This document shows, one piece after another, positions 1 to 8,106 of a stretch of 33,180 nucleotides of DNA (the stretch's first letter is position 1; each line of letters begins with the position of its first letter). This DNA comes from an uncultured Pelagibacteraceae bacterium (GTDB lineage: Bacteria; Pseudomonadota; Alphaproteobacteria; Pelagibacterales; Pelagibacteraceae): NCBI GenBank assembly GCA_902616165.1, contig CACMRS010000007.1, positions 1 through 33,180 of the forward strand. The letters are read 5' to 3'. The position numbers and the translations under genes were made by a program. The notes below the pieces were generated by a model that worked only from the letters and a program-made list of their open reading frames with translations, made no database searches and was not told where the DNA came from.

Positions 1-1
1 A

Positions 2-127
2 GAAAAAGATTTATTTAATCTGGTAAAAGATGATACAAAAATTAATAAGTACTTTGAGAATAAAATTGTAGTTAAAGTAATTTTTATTCCAAAAAAATTA
101 ATTAATTTTATTGTGAAAGATGTCTAA
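2..127 (+). CDS. leuS: Leucyl-tRNA synthetase, C-terminal end only (partial)
   Basis: The window opens inside a frame that reads on the + strand from base 2 to a TAA at 125-127. Its last 41 residues end in VKVIFIPKKLINFIVKDV, which resembles the C-terminal beta-hairpin domain of LeuS (typically ending in a variant of V-PGKLVNIVV). The identification is supported by the neighbours: leuS-lptE-holA is a common proteobacterial order. The following lptE start codon overlaps the end by 8 bases. Only the tail is visible, so the catalytic HIGH and KMSKS motifs cannot be checked. Confidence 0.8.
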   Translation, partial: EKDLFNLVKDDTKINKYFENKIVVKVIFIPKKLINFIVKDV

Positions 128-587
128 ACTTAAAACTATATCAATTCTATTATCATTTTTGATTTTAATTAATCATTGCGGATATACAGCACAGTATGCA
201 AAAAAAAGAGATTTGGATTTTTCAATACAAATAAATAATTTAACTGGAGATAGAGATTTTAATAATTCTCTTAAATCTGAATTAAATCGTTATTTCAATA
301 TAGAGAAAGCTAAAATAAAAAATTTTAAAATTAATGCCACATCAAAATATGATAAAAATACAATTTTAAAAGATAGTTCAGGAAAACCTGTTGAATATGA
401 GTTAAAAATAACGGTTAATTTCGAAGTAAATATAGATGAAACAAAAAAAAATATTGTCATCAAAGATTCTTTTGAAATGAAGAAAATTGATGATGCTTTT
501 GAGGAAAATAAATATGAAAAAACAATAAAAAATAACTTTGCTAAAATAATTAAAGAAGAATTAATATTTTATTTATTAAGAATGTAA
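120..587 (+). CDS. lptE: LptE-like LPS-assembly lipoprotein
   Basis: A 155-residue protein with a basic N-terminus, a hydrophobic stretch (about residues 5-17) and a cysteine at residue 20 followed by Gly-Tyr, as in LptE lipoproteins (C-G-F/Y). The lipobox is atypical (I-N-H before the Cys instead of small residues). LptE plugs the LptD translocon in the outer membrane and is needed for LPS delivery to the surface. The body (about 25-155) is a small alpha/beta domain typical in size for the family but too divergent for a motif-level call. Position between leuS and holA is the main support. The stop and the holA start overlap in TAATG. Confidence 0.72.
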   Translation: MSKLKTISILLSFLILINHCGYTAQYAKKRDLDFSIQINNLTGDRDFNNSLKSELNRYFNIEKAKIKNFKINATSKYDKNTILKDSSGKPVEYELKITVNFEVNIDETKKNIVIKDSFEMKKIDDAFEENKYEKTIKNNFAKIIKEELIFYLLRM

Positions 588-1579
588 TGATCTTAAAATC
601 TTTTGAAATAAATAAAATTGATTTAAAAAAAAATAGAATAATACTTATTTATGGAAAAAATGAGGGATTAAAAAACGATTCTTTAAATTCAATTTTAAAA
701 AACTCTAAACATATTTCAAATTTTGATGAAAAAGAACTTCTTGAAAACTCAATATCTTTTTTAGAAAGCACATTGTCTAAGTCGTTATTTGAAAATGAAA
801 AAATAATTATAATTAAAAGAGCAACAGATAAAATTCTTAAAATTGTAGAGGAAATTGAATCAAAAAAAATTGAAGATTTAAATATAATAATAAATGCTGA
901 TAACCTAGATAAGAAGTCGAAATTAAGATCTTTTTTTGAAAAAAGTAAAGACCATTTATGCATACCTTTTTATCCAGACAACCATCAATCTTTAACAAAA
1001 TTATGTCTAAATTATTTACAAGATAAAAAAATTCCCATATCTCAATCAAGCATGAATCTCATTGTAAGTAAATGTAATGGAGATAGAGGAACATTATTAA
1101 ATGAACTTAAAAAAATTGAGTTATTTTCAATGACTAAAAAGAAAATTTCAATAAATGAAATTTCCAAATTGATTAATTTGACAGAAGATCATGATATTTC
1201 TGTTCTGGTTGATAACTGTCTTGCTAAAAATGAAAAAAAAATAATAGGTATTTTAAATGAAAATAATTTTACCAATGAGGATGGTGTTTTAATTACAAGA
1301 ATATTTTTAAATAAAACAAAAAAAATTTTAAAACTATCGAATGAATTTGAAAAAAATCAAAACATTGATATCACAATTAATTCGTCAAAACCTCCTATTT
1401 TTTGGAAAGATAAAGAAATCACAAAACAACAAATTTATAAATGGAAACCCAAAGATCTTAAAGATTTAATTTATAAAACAAATGAAATTGAATTACATAT
1501 TAAAAAAAATCTAAATAATTCACTCAATTTAATAACTGATTTTATATTAGAACAATGCTCAACTAAGTCTAATAATTAG
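587..1579 (+). CDS. holA: DNA polymerase III subunit delta
   Basis: A 330-residue protein of normal HolA length. The N-terminal AAA+-like fold starts with LIYGKNEG (about residues 20-27), a degenerate P-loop where family members have a similar Y-G-x-x/E-x-x sequence. HolA is the wrench subunit of the clamp loader that opens the beta sliding clamp. The leuS-lptE-holA arrangement agrees. It is translationally coupled to lptE through TAATG. Its 3' end overlaps the convergent parB gene by 11 bp. Composition is very rich in Lys, Asn and Ile, and identity to well-known HolA is expected to be low. Confidence 0.85.
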   Translation: MILKSFEINKIDLKKNRIILIYGKNEGLKNDSLNSILKNSKHISNFDEKELLENSISFLESTLSKSLFENEKIIIIKRATDKILKIVEEIESKKIEDLNIIINADNLDKKSKLRSFFEKSKDHLCIPFYPDNHQSLTKLCLNYLQDKKIPISQSSMNLIVSKCNGDRGTLLNELKKIELFSMTKKKISINEISKLINLTEDHDISVLVDNCLAKNEKKIIGILNENNFTNEDGVLITRIFLNKTKKILKLSNEFEKNQNIDITINSSKPPIFWKDKEITKQQIYKWKPKDLKDLIYKTNEIELHIKKNLNNSLNLITDFILEQCSTKSNN

Positions 1580-2411
1580 ATTTAATTATATCTATAATTT
1601 TATTTAACTGATCTAAATCTTTATACTCAAAAGAGATTTTTCCTTTATTTCTTTTATTATTTTGAATATCAACATTTAGACCAATTTTATTAGATATGGA
1701 TAACTCAAGGGCTATGATGTTTGTATCTTTTAAATTTTTTGGGATTTGTTTTTTATTTTTAAATAATCTTACAAAATTTTCAGCTTGTCTAACCGAGAGT
1801 TTTTTTTCTACAATTTTATTTGCAACAAAACTTGCATTACTTAGGCCTACTAAAATTTTTGCATGACCTGCCGTCAATTTTCGAGACTCTATCAATTTTA
1901 TAACATCCTCAGGTAACGTTAAAATTCTTAGGGAATTCGCAATATAACTTCTACTTTTACCTATAAATTTTGAAACTTTTTCCTGATCATATAAAAATTC
2001 ATCAATAAGACGTTTAAAACCTTGCGCTTCTTCAAGTGGATTTAAATCATGTCTTTGAACATTTTCCACTATAGCAAATTCCAAAGATTTCAAATCATCA
2101 GCCTCAGTAATCACAACTGGAACGTTATGAAGACCAGCTTTTTGAGCTGCAAGCCATCTTCTTTCTCCTGCGATTATTTCAAATTTATTTAAATTATTGC
2201 TAGACCGTCTAACAATGATTGGCTGTATTATTCCTCTTTCTTTAATCGAATTTGTAAGATCTACTAAATTTGTTTCATCAAATATTTTTCTTGGTTGATA
2301 TTTATTTGGCACTAAATCACTGACTGATACCTGATTTTTTTGAGGCTCTACTTTTGTTTCTCCTATCAATGAAGATAATCCTCGTCCTAACCCTTTTTTA
2401 ATTTTGTCCAT
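1569..2411 (-). CDS. parB: Chromosome partitioning protein ParB
   Basis: A 280-residue ParB. The N-terminus KKGLGRGLSSLIGE is the classical start of chromosomal ParB proteins. The CTP-binding N-domain shows GERRW (82-86) and ENVQR followed by N-P-L-E-E-A (116-129), and a helix-turn-helix follows (KVSKFIGKSRSYIANSLRIL). A basic linker leads to a C-terminal dimerisation region. ParB loads on parS, slides as a CTP-dependent clamp and is moved by ParA. The cognate parS lies about 1.4 kb upstream, within rsmG. The start overlaps the parA stop (TAATG), so the two are translationally coupled. Confidence 0.97.
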   Translation of the reverse strand: MDKIKKGLGRGLSSLIGETKVEPQKNQVSVSDLVPNKYQPRKIFDETNLVDLTNSIKERGIIQPIIVRRSSNNLNKFEIIAGERRWLAAQKAGLHNVPVVITEADDLKSLEFAIVENVQRHDLNPLEEAQGFKRLIDEFLYDQEKVSKFIGKSRSYIANSLRILTLPEDVIKLIESRKLTAGHAKILVGLSNASFVANKIVEKKLSVRQAENFVRLFKNKKQIPKNLKDTNIIALELSISNKIGLNVDIQNNKRNKGKISFEYKDLDQLNKIIDIIKSNY

Positions 2412-3205
2412 TAGGCTGCACTCCCTATTGATCCTTCTTGATTCATAAACTCATCGGTAAAACTAAAATATGATTTACTACCAGGACAAGTCTTATCATA
2501 AACTAAAACTGGCATTCCATGAGATGGGGCTTCGGATAACCTTACATTCCTTGGTATAACTGTAGAATAAACTTTTTCACTAAAATAATCTCTTGCTTCT
2601 TTCTCTACTTGAGACGAAAGCTTGTTTCTTTTGTCATACATAGTTAAAAGTATACCTCTGATTTTCAAATCTGGATTTAAACTTACTTTTATCCTTTCGA
2701 TCGTTTTCATTAGTTGAGTTAAACCCTCTAGTGCAAAAAATTCTGTTTGTAAGGGAACCAAAAGTGAGTTTGAACTTACTAGGGCCATTACCGTAAGAAG
2801 ACTTAAAGATGGTGGGCAATCGACTAAAATATAATCATATGATCCTCTAGAATTGTTTAAATATGCGGTTAATTTAGTCTTTAGTATAAAAGCCCTGTTA
2901 CTATCATCAGCCGTCTCTACTTCTAAACCCGATAAATCTACATTAGATGTAATAATATCTAAATTTTCAAACTGTGTTTTTTTAATCACATCACTAATTT
3001 CTCTAGTTCCATTCAATACTCCATAAATTGTATCACTTGAGCTTTCTATATTAGACAATCCAAGACCCGTGGTAGCGTTGCCTTGAGGATCTAAGTCAAT
3101 TACTAAGATTTTTTTATTTATTTGCGATAAGCCAGCTGCAAGATTTATCACTGTAGTGGTTTTTCCGACCCCACCCTTTTGATTTATGACTGAAATAATT
3201 TGCAT
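2411..3205 (-). CDS. parA: Chromosome partitioning ATPase ParA (Soj)
   Basis: A 264-residue ParA/MinD-type ATPase of the chromosomal (small) class without an N-terminal HTH. The deviant Walker A motif KGGVGKTT is at about residues 10-17, the A' motif includes DLDPQGNAT (about 38-46), and the Walker B region is DYILVDCPPSL. It forms ATP-dependent dimers on the nucleoid and drives ParB-parS segregation. It follows rsmG by 20 bp and is coupled to parB by a 1-base overlap. The order mnmG-rsmG-parA-parB is the common origin-proximal arrangement. Confidence 0.97.
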   Translation of the reverse strand: MQIISVINQKGGVGKTTTVINLAAGLSQINKKILVIDLDPQGNATTGLGLSNIESSSDTIYGVLNGTREISDVIKKTQFENLDIITSNVDLSGLEVETADDSNRAFILKTKLTAYLNNSRGSYDYILVDCPPSLSLLTVMALVSSNSLLVPLQTEFFALEGLTQLMKTIERIKVSLNPDLKIRGILLTMYDKRNKLSSQVEKEARDYFSEKVYSTVIPRNVRLSEAPSHGMPVLVYDKTCPGSKSYFSFTDEFMNQEGSIGSAA

Positions 3206-3225
3206 TTAATTTTTTTATAATCCTT

Positions 3226-3870
3226 CTAATTTTTTTTTTTAATTTTTTTAATATTTATTAAAAATGAATCTTTGCTTGTTAAACTTTTTTTTTCTATATA
3301 TTCAAGCTCCCATTTTTTTTTGGAATTCTCAAAAATTCTTTTTCCATTCTTCCCCATAAAAAAAATTAAATTTTTATATTTTGAAAAATTTTCATATACT
3401 AAATCTAAAACCACTGGCATTGGTTTGAATGCTCTTGACATTATTGTTCCTGTTTCTAAATTTTTTATTTCAAAAATATTTTTTTGAAAAACTTTTGTGT
3501 TTAAATTTAATTTTTCTGAAACCTCCCTTAAAAAATGGCTTTTATGGAAGCTTTTTTCATAAAGGTGCACATTCATATTATTATTCATATTTTTTAGTAT
3601 GATCGCCACAATTATCCCAGGCATACCACTTCCAGAACCTATATCAGTGGTTGTATTGCTAGTTAAGTCAACAAAATCAATTATTTGCGCAGAATCTATA
3701 ATATGGCGATCAATTATAGCTTTTTTTGATGCTGTATTTTGGCTAATTATGTTGATTTTTTCATTTCTTTCAAGAATCATGGATATGTAGTATTCAAAGT
3801 CCATAAATGTTTCACGTGAAACATTTAAGTGATTGATTCTAGAATAAGAATTTAAAATTTCTTGATCCAT
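3226..3870 (-). CDS. rsmG: 16S rRNA (guanine-N7)-methyltransferase RsmG (GidB)
   Basis: A 214-residue RsmG. The SAM-binding glycine motif GSGSGMPG is at about residues 78-85, preceded by the acidic Asp of T-D-I-G. The N-terminal NVSRETF (16-22) is a hallmark of RsmG proteins whose gene carries a parS site. It methylates a guanine in the 530 loop of 16S rRNA (m7G527 in E. coli numbering). The gene overlaps the mnmG stop by one base (TAATG) and lies upstream of parA. The C-terminus is Lys-rich and shows nothing odd. Confidence 0.95.
   Translation of the reverse strand: MDQEILNSYSRINHLNVSRETFMDFEYYISMILERNEKINIISQNTASKKAIIDRHIIDSAQIIDFVDLTSNTTTDIGSGSGMPGIIVAIILKNMNNNMNVHLYEKSFHKSHFLREVSEKLNLNTKVFQKNIFEIKNLETGTIMSRAFKPMPVVLDLVYENFSKYKNLIFFMGKNGKRIFENSKKKWELEYIEKKSLTSKDSFLINIKKIKKKN
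3808..3823. promoter_or_regulatory. parS: parS centromere site (ParB binding site)
   Basis: The bases TGTTTCACGTGAAACA form a perfect 16-bp palindrome identical to the canonical bacterial parS consensus. It sits in the 5' part of rsmG and encodes part of NVSRETF, so it serves both as coding sequence and as ParB nucleation site. It is about 10 kb from the candidate oriC and about 0.6 kb upstream of parA. No second copy was seen by eye in the window. Confidence 0.97.
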
Positions 3871-5741
3871 TAAGCTATATGCTTAATAGACTTTCTTTTG
3901 ACATGTGACAACAAAATATATACAGCGGCAGGAGTTATTCCGTCAATTCTTAGAGCTTGACCCATTGTTTTAGGCTTTATTTCTTTAAATTTAGCTTTTA
4001 CCTCATTAGACAAACCCGATAGTCCATCATAATTGATTTTATCGGGTATAATTAGGTTTTCATCTCTCTTAAATGCTAAAATATCGGCTTTTTGCTTCTT
4101 TAAATATCCACTATAATGAGCGTTAATTTCCACTTGTTCATCAATTTCTTTGCTAAAAAAAGGTATATCCGACCATATTTCTCTAATTTTTCTCATATTT
4201 ACACCTTTTTGAGTTAAAACTTCGCTAGATGATCTCAATATTCCATCTTTTGCTATTTTAATTCCAAATTTCTCAGCTTTAGATGGTGAAATCTTGGAAT
4301 GTTTCATTTTTATATTTATTTGACTGATTTGCTCAAATTTACTCAAATATATAGCTTTCCTCTGATCACCTATTAAGCCAATTTCTATTCCCTTTGAAGT
4401 TAATCTTTGATCAGCATTATCTGATCTCAAACTCAATCTATATTCTGCTCTTGATGTAAACATACGATATGGCTCAGCTACTCCTTTGGTTATTAGATCA
4501 TCGATCATTACTCCTATGTAAGCGTCAGATCTATCAAGTATGAATGGTTCCAATTTTTTAACAGACAAGGCAGCATTTATCCCTGCTATAAGACCTTGTG
4601 CAGCAGCTTCCTCATATCCTGTTGTTCCATTAATTTGACCGGCAAGATAAAGATTGCTTATCTTCTTAGTTTCAAGGGTTAAGAATAGTTCACGTGGATC
4701 TATATAGTCATATTCTATTGCATATCCTGGTCTTAATATAGTAACATTCTCTAAACCGTTGATATTATTACATATTTCTTGTTGTACCTCAGCTGGGAGC
4801 GATGTTGAGATACCATTTGGGTAAATTGTGTTATCATTTAGACCTTCTGGTTCTAAAAATATCTGGTGACGAACTTTATCTGCAAATTTTACTATCTTAT
4901 CTTCTATAGATGGACAATATCTTGGGCCTACCCCTTTTATGCTACCCGAGTATATAGCACTTTTTGATAAATTTTTTTCTATGATCTTATGAACCTTGTC
5001 GTTTGTATAAGTCATTCGACATGATATTTGTTTATTTAAATTTTTTTTTGTTAAGAATGAAAAAAAATAAGGATCATCATCTGCGAATTGTTCTTCTAAG
5101 TTATCAAAATTAATTGTCCTTGAATCTAACCTTGGTGGTGTTCCAGTTTTTAATCTTCCAATTTTAAAATTATATTTTGCTAATTGTTCGCTTAAACCTG
5201 TTGAAGGTTTTTCATCGTATCTGCCTGCAGGAGTTCTTTCATCACCTATATGTATCAAACCATTTAAAAAAGTGCCTGTTGTTAGTATTATCTTATTCGA
5301 TATAACTTTCTTGCCTTCTTTAGTTTCAAATCCACTTATTGAATTTTTATCAAAAATAAACTTTATTACAGGATCTGAAAAAACGCTTAAATTACAGTAG
5401 TTTAGCAGTTTTTCCTGCATATATTTACGATATAACGATCTATCTGATTGAGTCCTTGGTCCTCTGACTGCTGGCCCTCTACTTCTATTTAACAATCTAA
5501 ATTGTATACCTGATTTGTCTGCTACATCTCCCATAACTCCATCTAGAGCATCTATTTCTCTAACTAAGTGACCTTTACCCAAACCTCCTATTGCAGGATT
5601 ACATGACATCTCTCCAATAGTTTCTATTTTGTGAGTAAATAGTGCAGTGTCCACTCCAAGACGAGCAGAAGCTGCTGCTGCTTCACATCCGGCATGGCCA
5701 CCTCCGATTACAACTACATCAAATGACAAATCATTTTTCAT
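3870..5741 (-). CDS. mnmG: tRNA uridine 5-carboxymethylaminomethyl modification enzyme MnmG (GidA)
   Basis: A 623-residue full-length MnmG. The Rossmann motif [10 protein letters not shown] (about 13-22) binds FAD, followed by the conserved R-N-x-x-x-G-x-x region, [24 protein letters not shown], and the C-terminal helical domain binding MnmE and tRNA. With MnmE it makes cmnm5U34 in tRNA anticodons, using methylene-THF and FAD. The start ATG at 5741 gives the usual N-terminus. An unusual leader (5741-5805) with mutually exclusive pairing segments precedes it. The stop overlaps the rsmG start (TAATG). Confidence 0.98.
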   Translation of the reverse strand: MKNDLSFDVVVIGGGHAGCEAAAASARLGVDTALFTHKIETIGEMSCNPAIGGLGKGHLVREIDALDGVMGDVADKSGIQFRLLNRSRGPAVRGPRTQSDRSLYRKYMQEKLLNYCNLSVFSDPVIKFIFDKNSISGFETKEGKKVISNKIILTTGTFLNGLIHIGDERTPAGRYDEKPSTGLSEQLAKYNFKIGRLKTGTPPRLDSRTINFDNLEEQFADDDPYFFSFLTKKNLNKQISCRMTYTNDKVHKIIEKNLSKSAIYSGSIKGVGPRYCPSIEDKIVKFADKVRHQIFLEPEGLNDNTIYPNGISTSLPAEVQQEICNNINGLENVTILRPGYAIEYDYIDPRELFLTLETKKISNLYLAGQINGTTGYEEAAAQGLIAGINAALSVKKLEPFILDRSDAYIGVMIDDLITKGVAEPYRMFTSRAEYRLSLRSDNADQRLTSKGIEIGLIGDQRKAIYLSKFEQISQINIKMKHSKISPSKAEKFGIKIAKDGILRSSSEVLTQKGVNMRKIREIWSDIPFFSKEIDEQVEINAHYSGYLKKQKADILAFKRDENLIIPDKINYDGLSGLSNEVKAKFKEIKPKTMGQALRIDGITPAAVYILLSHVKRKSIKHIA

Positions 5742-5805
5742 AAGCCAAATTTATAGGTGATTATATATTTTACAAGGTTGGCTTAATTTTTTGTAAATAA
5801 GCCAA
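5741..5805 (-). promoter_or_regulatory. mnmG leader with two mutually exclusive hairpins, possible translational switch
   Basis: Read on the - strand, the leader carries TTGGCTTA (5805-5798), its exact complement TAAGCCAA (5785-5778), and a second TTGGCTTA (5748-5741) whose last A is the A of the mnmG start codon. Segment 2 can pair over 8 bp with segment 1 (12-nt loop) or with segment 3 (29-nt loop); the latter would engage the start codon. A further complementary pair, TTTACAA (5797-5791) and TTGTAAA (5775-5769), interleaves with the first hairpin. That the pairs exist is direct observation; regulation is inference. Confidence 0.45.
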
Positions 5806-5858
5806 TATTATCAACGTTTTTAGGAAAAAAAGTGCAAAAAAACCAGTAAAATGAAGTA

Positions 5859-7190
5859 TTATTTACCTATACAAAAATCATTGAAAATACTACCTAATAT
5901 CTCTTCTACATCAACTTTTCCGACAATCATACCTAAATGTCTAGTGGCTAATCTTAAATCTTCTGCTGCTTTGTCGAAATCTTCAATTTCTTTTTTTTGA
6001 TTAAAATTATTTAAATGATCTAAACATTTTTGCAAATGTTGCCGATGCCTTTCCCTTGTAATTAAAATATCATCACTCATGATAAATTTATTTTTTATAT
6101 TATTTTTAATTTTTGAAATTAGCTCCTCGATATTTTTATTTTCTTTAATTGAAATTAAGACATGATTTATTTTTTTAATTTCTGGATCAATATCATTTTT
6201 TAAAAGATCAGATTTATTTATAACTAAAATTGCATTTTCATCTAAAAAATCCTTCAAAACACCAGTAAAATCAAGGTTTTTAGCATCAGCAACAACAAGT
6301 TTCAAATCTGCTTCCTCCGCTCTATTTATGGATAATTTTATGCCTTTTTTTTCTATATCGTTTTTAGACTCTCTTATTCCTGCCGTATCAGAAATTATAA
6401 CCGGATAACCATCAATGTTAAGATGGGTTTCAATCACGTCTCTAGTTGTGCCAGCAATTTCAGAAACAATTGCAACATCTCTATTAGATAAAAAGTTCAT
6501 CAAGCTAGATTTTCCAGCATTAGTGGGTCCAACTATAGCAATCTTAAAACCTTCTCTTATAGTTTCTCCTACTTTTTGATCATTTAGTATTTTTTTAATT
6601 TTGAATATAACTTCATCTGAACTACTCTTAATTTTATCTAAAATATTATTTGGCAAATCTTCATCTGGAAAATCAATTTTAGCCTCAACATGAGAAAGAA
6701 TTTTTAAAAGTTTTTCTCTTAGTAAATTAAATTGATCTGCTGATTTTCCATTCATAATTTTAATTGCTTGTTGCCTTTGAATTTCTGTTTCAGACGAAAT
6801 TAAATCAGCAATACTTTCTGCTTTAAGTAAATTTATTTTGCCATTTTGAAATGCAAGTTTTGTAAATTCACCAGGCTCAGCTAATCTACAATTTTCTATA
6901 CTTGATAATGATGAGTGTAGAGCATTTATAACAGCTTTACTGCCATGAACTTGGATTTCGGCCATATCTTCACCTGTGTAGCTATTTGGGCCAGGAAACC
7001 ATAATAAAATACCTTCATCAATGAGCTCAGAACTGTTGATTTTATTGAACTTTTTAAGACTTGCAACTCTTGGTGGGGGAAGTGACTCTCCAATTAAAGC
7101 TTCAACAACTTTTCTGGTTTCATTACCAGAGATTCTAATTATCGCAACTCCTGAAATACCTGGTCCAGTTGATAAAGCAAATATCGTCAT
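5859..7190 (-). CDS. mnmE: tRNA modification GTPase MnmE (TrmE)
   Basis: A 443-residue MnmE with the three expected parts: an N-terminal folate-binding domain (starts MTIFALSTGPGISGVAIIRISG-like, contains Y-T-G-E-D), helical domain, and an inserted G domain with P-loop VGPTNAGKSSL (about 218-228), switch region E-I-A-G-T-T-R-D and DTAGI; NKSD supplies guanine specificity. The C-terminus is C-I-G-K, containing the conserved C-x-G-K motif. It works with MnmG. The 117-bp gap before mnmG holds the leader structure described separately. The divergent sulfotransferase gene starts 49 bp upstream. Confidence 0.98.
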   Translation of the reverse strand: MTIFALSTGPGISGVAIIRISGNETRKVVEALIGESLPPPRVASLKKFNKINSSELIDEGILLWFPGPNSYTGEDMAEIQVHGSKAVINALHSSLSSIENCRLAEPGEFTKLAFQNGKINLLKAESIADLISSETEIQRQQAIKIMNGKSADQFNLLREKLLKILSHVEAKIDFPDEDLPNNILDKIKSSSDEVIFKIKKILNDQKVGETIREGFKIAIVGPTNAGKSSLMNFLSNRDVAIVSEIAGTTRDVIETHLNIDGYPVIISDTAGIRESKNDIEKKGIKLSINRAEEADLKLVVADAKNLDFTGVLKDFLDENAILVINKSDLLKNDIDPEIKKINHVLISIKENKNIEELISKIKNNIKNKFIMSDDILITRERHRQHLQKCLDHLNNFNQKKEIEDFDKAAEDLRLATRHLGMIVGKVDVEEILGSIFNDFCIGK

Positions 7191-7239
7191 TATGAATTAT
7201 TATAGCTTTGTATAAATGTAAATAATATAAGTTTTTATA

Positions 7240-8094
7240 ATGATTATTTGGATTGCTTCTTATCCCAAAAGTGGAAATACATGGTTAAGATCAATAATTT
7301 CTGCCTTAGTGTACTCAAGTGATGGAATTTTTGATTTCAATCTTTTAAAAAAAATTCAACAATTTCCTGAAAAAATATATTTTAAAGATCTGATTAAAGA
7401 TTTTGGTAATTTTGATGAAATAAAAAGCAATTGGATATTTGCTCAAGATAAAATTAATTTAGATAATAAAATTAAATTTTTTAAAACCCATCAAGGCAAA
7501 TATACAGTGGATGGAGATAATTTTACAAACAATATAAATACAAAAGCAGTTATATATGTCGTAAGAGACCCTAGAAATGTTGTCAATTCAATTTCTAACC
7601 ATTATTCTTTATCAATCGAAAATTCTTTAAAATTTATGCTATCTCCAAAATTAATTGGAAATAATAAAAATTTTAAGGAAAGTCTTATAGATAATAAACC
7701 AAGTATGTTAACTCTTTTAGGACGATGGAATGACCATTATAGATCTTGGACCAGAAATAAAACAAATTTATTATTAATTAAATATGAAGATTTAATTAAA
7801 GACCCTAAAAACGAAATGGATAAAATTATACTTTTTTTAAAAAAATATTTAGAATTTGATACAAACATAGAAAAAAATAAAAATATTATTAAAACAACCT
7901 CCTTTGACTATTTAAAAAAAATGGAAAAAAAGGGTTTATTTAAAGAATCACCTTTAAATAAAAAAACACAAGCTCAAATAGACTTTTTTAATAAAGGGCC
8001 AAAAAATCAGTGGGAGGTCAGCTCTAAAACAGAAATTGTAAAATCAATTGAAACAAATTTTACAAAAGAAATGAAAGAATTAAATTATCTTTAA
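7240..8094 (+). CDS. PAPS-dependent sulfotransferase (Sulfotransfer_1-like), paralogue A
   Basis: A 284-residue cytosolic-type sulfotransferase. The N-terminal 5'-phosphosulfate motif YPKSGNTWLR is at residues 8-17 (K10 would contact the sulfate), and the 3'-phosphate motif VRDPRNVVNS at 108-117 (R109, S117). A C-terminal G-P-K-N-Q-W near residue 255 resembles the K-G-x-x-G-x-W region of the family. It should transfer sulfate from PAPS to a hydroxyl or amine; the acceptor is unknown. It is a clear paralogue of the gene at 29647 with motifs at identical residue positions. It lies 12 bp upstream of the TPR-glycosyltransferase gene, probably as an operon. Both run opposite to the flanking - strand block. 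Confidence 0.88.
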   Translation: MIIWIASYPKSGNTWLRSIISALVYSSDGIFDFNLLKKIQQFPEKIYFKDLIKDFGNFDEIKSNWIFAQDKINLDNKIKFFKTHQGKYTVDGDNFTNNINTKAVIYVVRDPRNVVNSISNHYSLSIENSLKFMLSPKLIGNNKNFKESLIDNKPSMLTLLGRWNDHYRSWTRNKTNLLLIKYEDLIKDPKNEMDKIILFLKKYLEFDTNIEKNKNIIKTTSFDYLKKMEKKGLFKESPLNKKTQAQIDFFNKGPKNQWEVSSKTEIVKSIETNFTKEMKELNYL

Positions 8095-8106
8095 ATTTAA
8101 AAACTG

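Noticed and set aside
649-963. Long antisense frames over holA, mnmG, TPR-OGT, rho, hslU and others
   Set aside because: They lie opposite strong genes, have low-complexity hydrophobic translations typical of AT-rich shadow frames, and lack domains.
5769-5805. H-type pseudoknot in the mnmG leader
   Set aside because: Interleaved arms exist, but the first connecting loop would be 0 nt and the last 2 nt, which is sterically difficult; competing hairpins are a simpler reading.
7208-7241. Promoter for sulfotransferase A
   Set aside because: TATAAT-like strings occur (7226-7231, 7236-7241) but no -35 with proper spacing; the second overlaps the start codon.
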